The notes below the pieces were generated by a model. That model searched no databases and had not been told where the DNA came from. It saw nothing but the letters and a program-made list of their open reading frames with translations. This document shows positions 7,435-12,317 of a DNA stretch of 12,317 bases, piece after piece (position 1 is the first letter of the stretch; each line of letters begins with the position of its first letter). The translations under genes and the position numbers were made by a program. The stretch spans positions 1 through 12,317 of the forward strand of contig CAYPEF010000068.1 in the NCBI GenBank assembly GCA_964409675.1, in the 5' to 3' direction. Source of the stretch: CAYMDD01 sp964409675 (GTDB lineage Bacteria > Pseudomonadota > Alphaproteobacteria > Rickettsiales > SXRF01).

Positions 7435-7869
7435 TTAGATGAGGCCGCGATAATCGGCCCCGTCACTTCCTGAGCGAAAAGCAGTTTTTCCCACCTTTAC
7501 ATTCAGCTTTGTCGTCGCATGCCCGTGCGCTTTCTCCAGATGGACAAGCAGATCGTTGCAATATTCGGGATCGCTTCGCCCGCCTTCTTTCACCAGCATG
7601 ATCTGATCGGGCGGCATGCGCACCATTCCATAGGTAAATCCCTGTGGCAGCTCCAGCCATTGCCTGAATTGCCGCACATATGACTCCGCGCGCGTGCGCA
7701 TGATGTCATCCATTACCTTCATACCCGTTACGGGGTACGACGCATGCAGCGTGACCATAATATCGGTAGGAATAATAGGAGGATTTTCTTTCAATTCAAT
7801 CAAAAGCCCACCCCATCGCTTACTCCATAGCGGATATTGCGCAAGTCTGTTGGGCTCTCCGGCAGCCAT
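7435..7869 (-). CDS. uncharacterised small protein, putative paralogue of its downstream neighbour
   Basis: A 144-residue protein with no family I recognise and no signal peptide or membrane segment. It starts at an ATG only 6 bases after the fabD stop without a clear Shine-Dalgarno, so translation probably depends on coupling to fabD. Residues 61-80 (AESYVRQFRQWLELPQGFTY) match residues 52-71 of the next gene at the A, Y, F, W/F, P, F, T/S and Y positions without gaps. AH at 114-115, GSDG at 134-137 and G142 also recur there at the same distances. The two are best explained as an old tandem duplication. Nothing points to a reaction; a link to fatty acid synthesis rests on position only. Confidence 0.7.
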   Translation of the reverse strand: MAAGEPNRLAQYPLWSKRWGGLLIELKENPPIIPTDIMVTLHASYPVTGMKVMDDIMRTRAESYVRQFRQWLELPQGFTYGMVRMPPDQIMLVKEGGRSDPEYCNDLLVHLEKAHGHATTKLNVKVGKTAFRSGSDGADYRGLI

Positions 7870-7875
7870 AGCTAA

Positions 7876-8829
7876 TTACGCCGCCACCTTATCGGCGAAA
7901 AAAACCTGCCGCACCTCATCAGGCGTGCCGATGCTGAGCGACTGCGCTTCCGGAGCGATGCGCTTATTGAGACCGGAGAGCACTTTGCCGGCGCCGATTT
8001 CCAGGAAGCGGGTGACACCGCAGCTGCTTAAATATTCAATCGATTCGCGCCAGCGCACCATGCCGGTCACCTGCTCCACCAGCAGGTCGCGGATATAATC
8101 GGGGCTGGCGACTTCGCGGGCGGTCATGTTGGCGATCAGCGGCACGCAGGGGGCTTTCAGCTGCACGGCTTCAAGCGCTTCCTGCATGGCATCCGCCGCC
8201 GGCTTCATCAGCGGGCAATGGAACGGGGCGCTCACCGCCAGCATCACAGCGCGCTTGATGCCGCTTGCCTTGGCAATCTCCACGGCGCGCTCCACAGCTG
8301 CCTTGGAGCCGCTCAATACCACCTGCCCGCCGGCATTATCATTAGCCACCGCGCAGACGCCCTCGGCGGACGCTTCACGCGCGATCTGCTCGGCCTGCAC
8401 GAAATCCGCGCCCAAAAGCGCCGCCATCGCACCCTGCCCCACGGCAACCGCGCCCTGCATAGCCCGCCCGCGCAGGCGCAGCAATTGTGCCGTATCTTTC
8501 AGGGAAAGCGCGCCGGCAGCAGCGAGCGCGCTATATTCGCCCAGCGAATGCCCGGCCACATAAGACGCATCACGCGCCACGCTGAACCCGGCTTCGGATT
8601 CCATCACCTTCAACGCCGCAATGGAGACGGCCATGATGGCGGGCTGCGCGTTTTCGGTGAGCATCAGCTCTTCCGACGGGCCTTCGAACATCAAAGACGA
8701 GAGTTTTTGCGATAATGCGTCATCGACTTCCTGAAACACCGCTCTTGCCACGGAGAACGCCGCATGCAGCTCTTTACCCATTCCCACCGTTTGCGACCCC
8801 TGACCGGGGAAAAGCAGCGCCTGTTTCAT
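7876..8829 (-). CDS. fabD: malonyl-CoA:ACP transacylase (FabD)
   Basis: A 317-residue protein, the normal length. It moves malonyl from CoA to ACP, giving the extender for every elongation cycle. The N-terminus LLFPGQGSQTVGMGK (5-19), the nucleophile S95 in GHSLGEYSA, R120 that binds the malonyl carboxylate, and the catalytic H204 in APFHCPLM are present. The frame is open to an ATG at 8880, but the ATG at 8829 starts MKQALLFPGQGSQ as in the family, has AGGAC about 5 bases upstream, and lies just after a good promoter, so I use it. It is the first gene of the minus-strand fab block and is divergent from rpsF. Confidence 0.97.
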   Translation of the reverse strand: MKQALLFPGQGSQTVGMGKELHAAFSVARAVFQEVDDALSQKLSSLMFEGPSEELMLTENAQPAIMAVSIAALKVMESEAGFSVARDASYVAGHSLGEYSALAAAGALSLKDTAQLLRLRGRAMQGAVAVGQGAMAALLGADFVQAEQIAREASAEGVCAVANDNAGGQVVLSGSKAAVERAVEIAKASGIKRAVMLAVSAPFHCPLMKPAADAMQEALEAVQLKAPCVPLIANMTAREVASPDYIRDLLVEQVTGMVRWRESIEYLSSCGVTRFLEIGAGKVLSGLNKRIAPEAQSLSIGTPDEVRQVFFADKVAA

Positions 8830-8863
8830 AAAAGTCCTGTGTGTTGTTGCGTCAAAGCCTCGC

Positions 8864-8892
8864 ATCATAATTAAAACCATGCACCTTTACAA
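8864..8892 (-). promoter_or_regulatory. promoter for fabD
   Basis: On the minus strand TTGTAA (8887-8892) and TATGAT (8864-8869) are separated by exactly 17 bases, a good sigma-70-like pair (4 of 6 and 5 of 6). Transcription would start about 25-30 bases before the fabD ATG at 8829, giving a short leader that contains the AGGAC ribosome-binding site. No operator is recognised. Confidence 0.65.
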
Positions 8893-8920
8893 GCCCTTTA
8901 CATATAAATTCATATATTTT

Positions 8921-8936
8921 AATAGGATAACCTATT
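8921..8936. promoter_or_regulatory. small perfect hairpin in the fabD-rpsF divergent region
   Basis: AATAGG (8921-8926) and CCTATT (8931-8936) pair perfectly around ATAA. It lies between the fabD promoter and the rpsF promoter candidate, so it is probably untranscribed and could be a dyad operator site. An S6:S18 leader element would be expected nearer the rpsF start; I cannot recognise one there. Confidence 0.3.
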
Positions 8937-8957
8937 TCGGCACAAAGACGCATAAAA

Positions 8958-8987
8958 TTGCTTGCCTTTGGGTGAGAAATCACTAAT
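8958..8987 (+). promoter_or_regulatory. weak candidate promoter for rpsF operon
   Basis: TTGCTT (8958-8963) and ACTAAT (8982-8987) are 18 bases apart. The -35 is reasonable and the -10 is poor. Some promoter must lie between 8893 and 9030 because the ribosomal block starts here and the upstream gene is divergent. The leader would be about 35-40 bases. Confidence 0.3.
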
Positions 8988-9030
8988 TTGCTTTTCCTTT
9001 CATGGTATTTTTTATTGTCAGGAGTTATCC

Positions 9031-9414
9031 ATGCCTCTGTATGAGAGCACCTTCGTTGCCCGCCAGGACCTTTCGCGCCAGGACGTGAGCCGCTTAACCG
9101 ACGCGTTTACCTCGATTATCGAGAGCAACGGCGGCAAAATCGTGAAATCGGAATATTGGGGCCTGCGCAACCTCGCCTACCGCATCAAGAAGAACCGCAA
9201 GGGCCACTACACCCTGCTCGGCATCGACGCGCCGTTCGAAGCGGTGAAGGAAATGCAGCGCAATATCGGCATCAATGAAGAAGTGATCCGCTCGCTCACC
9301 GTGCGCGTGGACGAAATCGACGAAAACCCGTCGCCGGTGATGAGCATGCGCTCGGGCCGCGATGAAGGCGCAAGCGAAGGCGAAGAATCCGCCGCTCCCG
9401 CCGCCGCTGAATAA
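9031..9414 (+). CDS. rpsF: 30S ribosomal protein S6
   Basis: A 127-residue S6 protein. It binds the central domain of 16S rRNA in the 30S platform as a heterodimer with S18, encoded next. The N-terminus MPLYESTFVARQDLS, EYWGLRNLAYRIKKNRKGHY at 41-60, and INEEVIRSLTVRVDE at 81-95 are typical. The last 20 or so residues are a low-complexity Glu/Ala tail, as in many S6 proteins. The frame is open from 8962, but the ATG at 9031 is the true start: it has GGAG about 7 bases upstream and matches the family N-terminus. First gene of the plus-strand operon. Confidence 0.97.
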   Translation: MPLYESTFVARQDLSRQDVSRLTDAFTSIIESNGGKIVKSEYWGLRNLAYRIKKNRKGHYTLLGIDAPFEAVKEMQRNIGINEEVIRSLTVRVDEIDENPSPVMSMRSGRDEGASEGEESAAPAAAE

Positions 9415-9436
9415 TTGATTTAAAGGATAGATGATC

Positions 9437-9706
9437 ATGGAATCCTCCCCCCGCTCCTCCGCTTCCGCCGCCGGCGGCCCCGGACGCAAAGTATTCTTCC
9501 GCCGCAAGAAAACCTGCCCGCTCACCGGCCCCAACGCGCCGAAAGTGGATTACAAGGACGTAAAGCTCCTGCAGCGTTTCATCTCCGAGCGCGGCAAGAT
9601 TTTGCCGAGCCGCATCACCAGCGTGTCGCACAAGAAGCAGCGCGTGCTGGCCACTGCCATCAAGCGCGCGCGCAACCTGGCGCTGCTGCCGTTCGTCGCG
9701 CAGTAA
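9437..9706 (+). CDS. rpsR: 30S ribosomal protein S18
   Basis: An 89-residue, very basic S18 protein, partner of S6 on the 30S platform. The core is intact: KVFFRRKKTCPLTG, VDYKDVKLLQRFISERGKIL, and then PSRITSVSHKKQRVLATAIK with the closing RARNLALLPF. The first 15 residues are a Ser/Ala/Gly-rich leader. Two ATGs compete, at 9431 and 9437. AAAGGA ends at 9427, which is 3 bases from the first and 9 from the second, so I prefer 9437; the other start would add only Met-Ile. It begins 22 bases after rpsF. Confidence 0.96.
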   Translation: MESSPRSSASAAGGPGRKVFFRRKKTCPLTGPNAPKVDYKDVKLLQRFISERGKILPSRITSVSHKKQRVLATAIKRARNLALLPFVAQ

Positions 9707-9715
9707 AACTCTTCC

Positions 9716-9736
9716 GGGCGGGCCGCGCGCCCGCCC
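9716..9736 (+). other. GC-rich hairpin after rpsR
   Basis: GGGCGGGC (9716-9723) and GCCCGCCC (9729-9736) pair perfectly around a CGCGC loop. It starts 10 bases after the rpsR stop. No T-run follows, so it is not a classical terminator; it may stabilise the rpsF-rpsR message or partly attenuate read-through into the membrane-protein gene. Confidence 0.55.
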
Positions 9737-9737
9737 C

Positions 9738-9771
9738 TGCATTGCATGCTTTCGCGAACGGCATGCCTGCA
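9738..9771 (+). other. second inverted repeat between rpsR and the DUF2232 gene
   Basis: TGCA-tt-GCATGC (9738-9749) pairs with GCATGC-c-TGCA (9761-9771) around a centre that is itself a palindrome, TTCGCGAA (9751-9758). It follows the 9716-9736 hairpin by one base. Together they form a double stem-loop in the rpsR-DUF2232 gap, ending 34 bases before the downstream start codon. Confidence 0.45.
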
Positions 9772-9805
9772 TTTTCTCCGCTTTCGTTCGCCTTCAGGCG
9801 GCTGC

Positions 9806-10717
9806 ATGCGCGATTCTCCAATGCGTGATCCACGGTCGGCAATCCCGCTTACGGCGGTTGCCTGCGTTGCCCTGTTCATCGGCATTTACCAGCTTGGGCT
9901 GGGCATCCTGTTTTATTTCATCCCCTCCCTGCCGCTGTTCATGCTGGGCCTGAGTCAGCGGGCAGAGGCGTTGCTGACTGCCACCCTGCTGGCGGCGCTG
10001 GGCATCGGCGCGCTGAGCGGCGCAGAAGGGATGCTGTTTTTCCTGGCTTATCTCGGTATCCCGGCGCTGCTGATGGCGCCGCGCGCCCTGCTGCCCGATG
10101 CATCCGCGCCCTCCGGCTGGCATCCGGTTGGGGGAATACTGACCGATATGTCTGCATATGGCGCACTGGTCACTGCCGCGCTGGAGATCCACCTGCAGCC
10201 CGCAGGCGGTATCCAGGGCGCGCTTATCAGCGGGCTGAAGGAAGGGCTTGCTACCGCCGATCCCGCGCTGCAGGCGGCCTTTATCGAGTTTTTCTCCAGC
10301 AATACCTTCTTCATCGTCGGCGTCAGCGCCTGGTGGTGGATATTGCTGCTCTATGCCCACATGGCGTTTGCCAATGCGCTCTTAAAGCGCCGGGGCCGAT
10401 GCCTCCGCGAAAGCCTGGCGCTGGAGCCGTTCCAGCCGCCGCTCTGGGCGCTGGGGGCGCTGACGCTCGCCGGAATCGGCTCGCTCTGGCCGGGCGATGC
10501 CGGGTTTATCGCCCGCGCCACGCTGATGATATTTCTTTTGCCATATTACCTGCTGGGTGTTAGTTTCGCCCGGCTTCGCATGCAGCACTGGCCGAACCGG
10601 AAATGGTGGCTGTTTACGCTGTATTTGATGTCCGCGCTGTACCTGGCACCGGTGTTTCTGCTGGCGGCGGTGGGCGTGTGGCAGCAGTGCAAGGCCTTGC
10701 GCCGCCCGGTGGCTTAA
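9806..10717 (+). CDS. DUF2232-type integral membrane protein
   Basis: A 303-residue, very hydrophobic protein with about seven or eight membrane segments; a clear one spans about residues 13-40 and others cover the leucine-rich stretches up to the last at about 275-293. Between rpsR and rplI in Alphaproteobacteria this position is usually filled by a YybS-like DUF2232 protein, and the topology and length fit. Its function is unknown; some members resemble small-molecule transporter S components. The frame is open from 9746, but I choose the ATG at 9806 because AGG lies 7 bases upstream and the earlier residues are not membrane-like and fall inside the inverted repeats. It lies 52 bases before rplI. 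Confidence 0.82.
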   Translation: MRDSPMRDPRSAIPLTAVACVALFIGIYQLGLGILFYFIPSLPLFMLGLSQRAEALLTATLLAALGIGALSGAEGMLFFLAYLGIPALLMAPRALLPDASAPSGWHPVGGILTDMSAYGALVTAALEIHLQPAGGIQGALISGLKEGLATADPALQAAFIEFFSSNTFFIVGVSAWWWILLLYAHMAFANALLKRRGRCLRESLALEPFQPPLWALGALTLAGIGSLWPGDAGFIARATLMIFLLPYYLLGVSFARLRMQHWPNRKWWLFTLYLMSALYLAPVFLLAAVGVWQQCKALRRPVA

Positions 10718-10769
10718 CCGGCCAGCGCAACGTTAACGATCATTACAATAGCAAAAAAGGATTTATATC

Positions 10770-11231
10770 ATGGAAGTCATTCTCTTAGAACGCATTCACC
10801 GCTTAGGCGCCATGGGTGACATTGTGAAAGTGCGCGACGGTTTCGCCCGCAATTTCCTGATCCCGCAGAAAAAAGCCATGCGCGCCACTGAAGCGAGCAA
10901 GAAACTGTTCGAAGCCAGGCGCGCCGAGATCGAGGCGAAAAACGCCGCCGAGCGTGCCAAGGCCGAGCAGGACAGCAAGAAATACGAAAACCTCTCCATC
11001 TCGCTGGTGCGCCAGGCGAGCGAGGAAGGCAAGCTCTACGGCTCCGTGACGGTCCGCGACGTGGCCGACCAATTGAAAGCCCAGGGCTATAGTGTGGAAC
11101 GCAGCCAGGTGGTCATGAACCAGACGGTGAAATCCACCGGCTCCTACACCATCAACCTCCAGCTCCACCCGGAAGTCAGCGTGCCGTTCACCCTGAACGT
11201 GGTGCGCAACGAGTCGGAAGTAGCGGCGTAA
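10770..11231 (+). CDS. rplI: 50S ribosomal protein L9
   Basis: A 153-residue L9 protein, close to the usual 149. The N-terminal rRNA-binding domain reads MEVILLERIHRLGAMGDIVK and then VRDGFARNFLIPQKKAM (about 1-37), followed by a long charged connecting helix (about 40-75, rich in Ala, Glu and Lys) and the C-terminal domain with EEGKLYGSVTVRDVADQL. It binds domain V of 23S rRNA near the L1 stalk. The ATG has AAAGGA 8 bases upstream. Last gene of the rpsF operon, ending 20 bases before a strong terminator. Confidence 0.98.
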   Translation: MEVILLERIHRLGAMGDIVKVRDGFARNFLIPQKKAMRATEASKKLFEARRAEIEAKNAAERAKAEQDSKKYENLSISLVRQASEEGKLYGSVTVRDVADQLKAQGYSVERSQVVMNQTVKSTGSYTINLQLHPEVSVPFTLNVVRNESEVAA

Positions 11232-11251
11232 ATATCCATTTTCAAATAAAA

Positions 11252-11291
11252 AACAACAAAGGCCCGGGTCATTTTCCGGGCCTTTGTTGTT
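11252..11291. terminator. strong bidirectional intrinsic terminator
   Basis: A perfect 16-base-pair stem: AACAACAAAGGCCCGG (11252-11267) with its complement at 11276-11291, loop of 8. On the minus strand the stem is followed by a T-rich run (complement of the A-run at 11246-11253), so it terminates the converging gene at 11328-12185 well. On the plus strand the stem ends in TTTGTTGTT, so it also ends the rpsF-rplI transcript. Confidence 0.88.
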
Positions 11292-11296
11292 ATATG

Positions 11297-11320
11297 AAAG
11301 TCTATATAATATAGACTTTT
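11297..11320 (+). terminator. second hairpin in tandem after rplI
   Basis: AAAGTCTATA (11297-11306) pairs perfectly with TATAGACTTT (11310-11319) around TAA, and the sequence ends in TTTT. It follows the main terminator by 5 bases and ends 8 bases before the stop of the converging gene. An AT-rich backup terminator for the plus strand is the simplest reading. Confidence 0.55.
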
Positions 11321-11327
11321 CATTCAA

Positions 11328-12185
11328 TCATCGTTCATATCCAACCGTGTCAGCTCCGCGCTTCGCACGTTTTGTAAACGGGGGATCGGCAGGCGGCTGC
11401 CATTGCTTTGTCTGCGGATCGCCAAAACGCAAACTATCTTTTGGAGATTGAGAAGAAATAGTAACGTCATTTCCCAAATCCACATGATGTGTTATCTCTT
11501 CCCAGTAATCACCGTTTGCAAAAACCTGCACCGTCTCTTGATTATGCTCAGGCATAAAAGGACGTTTTTTCTGCTCATTGTTCAGTCCGCTAACTTGCAT
11601 CTGTACATAATTAAAACCTGTACTAACATGCACATCCTGCTCAGCTTTGGAAAGGTTAACTCGGTAAATGGTGGGCCGCGTTCGGTTGACAGACGCATGG
11701 CCGGATAAAACAACTTCGATCTTTGTACCGCTATTTCGCGGGTTTTCTACCGCAACAGCATAATTACTGGCAGTATCAACAGCGTTTTGAAGGGTTACGT
11801 GCAGCTTTTTTGAAGCAGGCACCGGCACATGGGTGGGAGGAAGCATATGGTTTTGATCCTGCACGTAATGCAGCGTAACGCCAGCGGGCTTAACGTCAAT
11901 GCGCGCGATCTGCGCGCCAAGCGCAGGATCGGTAACATAGAGGTCCATATTGATGGTTCCACTCTTATCCTGGATGACATCATAATGCACTGCTCCAGAA
12001 NNNNNNNNNNNNNNNNNNNNCTTATAATCCTTATAAGGCGTCATCTGGTCAACAGGCACATTTCGCCTAGGATTATTTCCGGGAAGAAGATGCTGCGCAA
12101 TGGTTGCCGTTATCGCGCCGGTTGCTAGCGCATCCTGTATGCGGCGTCCAAATTCCCGTCGTGATTGCTTTTCTTCTGTTTCCAT
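11328..12185 (-). CDS. uncharacterised protein with Tat-like N-terminus, interrupted by an N run
   Basis: About 285 residues, with residues 56-62 undefined because of the 20 N at 12001-12020. The frame is open on both sides of the gap and both parts read as plausible protein, so a length of 20 (or the same modulo 3) is probably right. The N-terminus has SRREFG at 8-13 followed by an uncharged stretch (ALATGAITATIA, 19-30), similar to a twin-arginine signal, though the hydrophobic part is weak and no clear cleavage site is seen. From about 63 to 230 the pattern alternates as in beta-sandwich proteins. The C-terminus is Pro/Lys-rich. AGGTAGGT precedes the ATG at 12185. I do not recognise the family. 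Confidence 0.75.
   Translation of the reverse strand: METEEKQSRREFGRRIQDALATGAITATIAQHLLPGNNPRRNVPVDQMTPYKDYKXXXXXXXSGAVHYDVIQDKSGTINMDLYVTDPALGAQIARIDVKPAGVTLHYVQDQNHMLPPTHVPVPASKKLHVTLQNAVDTASNYAVAVENPRNSGTKIEVVLSGHASVNRTRPTIYRVNLSKAEQDVHVSTGFNYVQMQVSGLNNEQKKRPFMPEHNQETVQVFANGDYWEEITHHVDLGNDVTISSQSPKDSLRFGDPQTKQWQPPADPPFTKRAKRGADTVGYER
12001..12020. other. assembly gap or masked bases (20 N)
   Basis: Twenty N characters lie inside the gene at 11328-12185. The coding frame is preserved across them, which fits a small real gap or masked low-quality bases. Confidence 0.95.
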
Positions 12186-12264
12186 ATACCTACCTATGCT
12201 TTAAGGAATAACAGATTAGAATATTAACGCTAATTATTCAACAGTCAGATTATAGAATTATTAT

Positions 12265-12317
12265 TTATTCCGCCGCCTTCAACGTATTCGCCAGAAAACA
12301 CGCAATCGTCATCGGCC
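12265..12317 (-). CDS. C-terminal fragment of an unidentified protein
   Basis: On the minus strand the last 53 bases give PMTIACFLANTLKAAE and a TAA stop at 12265-12267. The stretch is GC-rich with codons like the core genes here, in contrast to the AT-rich 80 bases between it and the next gene at 12185. It is too short to identify; it could be the end of a housekeeping enzyme. The intervening 12186-12264 probably holds the promoter of the 11328-12185 gene, but I see no convincing -35/-10 pair. Confidence 0.5.
   Translation of the reverse strand, partial: PMTIACFLANTLKAAE

Noticed and set aside
7152..7442. Plus-strand open frame of 96 codons opposite the 6969-7406 gene
   Set aside because: The minus-strand frame fits operon spacing and resembles its neighbour; the plus frame has no ribosome-binding site or context.
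7435..7869. Toxin-antitoxin pair with 6969-7406
   Set aside because: The two proteins have similar length and appear to be related to each other, unlike a toxin with an unrelated antitoxin, and no known toxin or DNA-binding motif is visible.
8881..9030. S6:S18 autoregulatory leader upstream of rpsF
   Set aside because: I looked for the bulged stem-loop known from other phyla but found only a simple hairpin at 8921-8936, upstream of the likely transcription start.
9094..9772. Minus-strand open frames opposite rpsF and rpsR
   Set aside because: Both ribosomal genes are unambiguous on the plus strand, and these frames are Arg/His/Ala-rich shadows.
10803..11327. Minus-strand open frame of 174 codons opposite rplI
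   Set aside because: It lies antisense to rplI and begins beyond the bidirectional terminator hairpins, so it would be read through a terminator. It is a mirror frame.

Overview
The window looks like a chromosomal segment of an alphaproteobacterium of fairly high GC content. The evidence is gene order: a fatty-acid synthesis block (fabD, fabG, acpP, fabF, mltG) on the minus strand lies head-to-head with a ribosomal block (rpsF, rpsR, a DUF2232-type membrane protein, rplI) on the plus strand. This arrangement, including the DUF2232 gene between rpsR and rplI, is familiar from Alphaproteobacteria. I cannot name a genus. A 20-base run of N at 12001-12020 shows the sequence comes from an assembly with a gap or masked bases.

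Layout from left to right. Bases 1-171 hold the N-terminus of a phosphomannomutase/phosphoglucomutase (minus). Bases 172-421 are non-coding and carry a large composite inverted repeat. rmlA and rmlB (minus, overlapping by ATGA) make dTDP-4-keto-6-deoxyglucose for surface polysaccharide. mltG, fabF and acpP follow (minus). An AT-rich gene for an unrecognised HExxH metallopeptidase-like protein (5077-6219) sits between acpP and fabG. Two small unrecognised genes (6969-7406 and 7435-7869) sit between fabG and fabD. A divergent promoter region at about 8830-9030 separates fabD from rpsF. The plus-strand ribosomal operon runs to rplI and ends in a strong two-hairpin terminator (11252-11320). Beyond it a minus-strand gene of unknown function (11328-12185), with a Tat-like N-terminus and the N run inside it, converges on the same terminator. 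The last 53 bases are the C-terminus of another minus-strand gene.

FabD loads malonyl onto ACP, FabF condenses, FabG reduces, and AcpP carries the chains. MltG cuts nascent peptidoglycan, and RmlA/RmlB plus the hexose-phosphate mutase supply sugar precursors. The left half is therefore an envelope-biogenesis region.

The most unusual feature is that the normally compact fab cluster is interrupted at two junctions. Between fabG and acpP lies a likely horizontally acquired zincin. Between fabD and fabG lie two adjacent small genes that, aligned by eye, appear to be diverged paralogues: they share an A-x2-Y-x3-F-x2-[WF]-x3-P-x2-F-[ST]-Y block and, at identical spacing, an AH...GSDG-x4-G C-terminus. 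These three genes and the 11328-12185 gene are the best candidates for undescribed biology.
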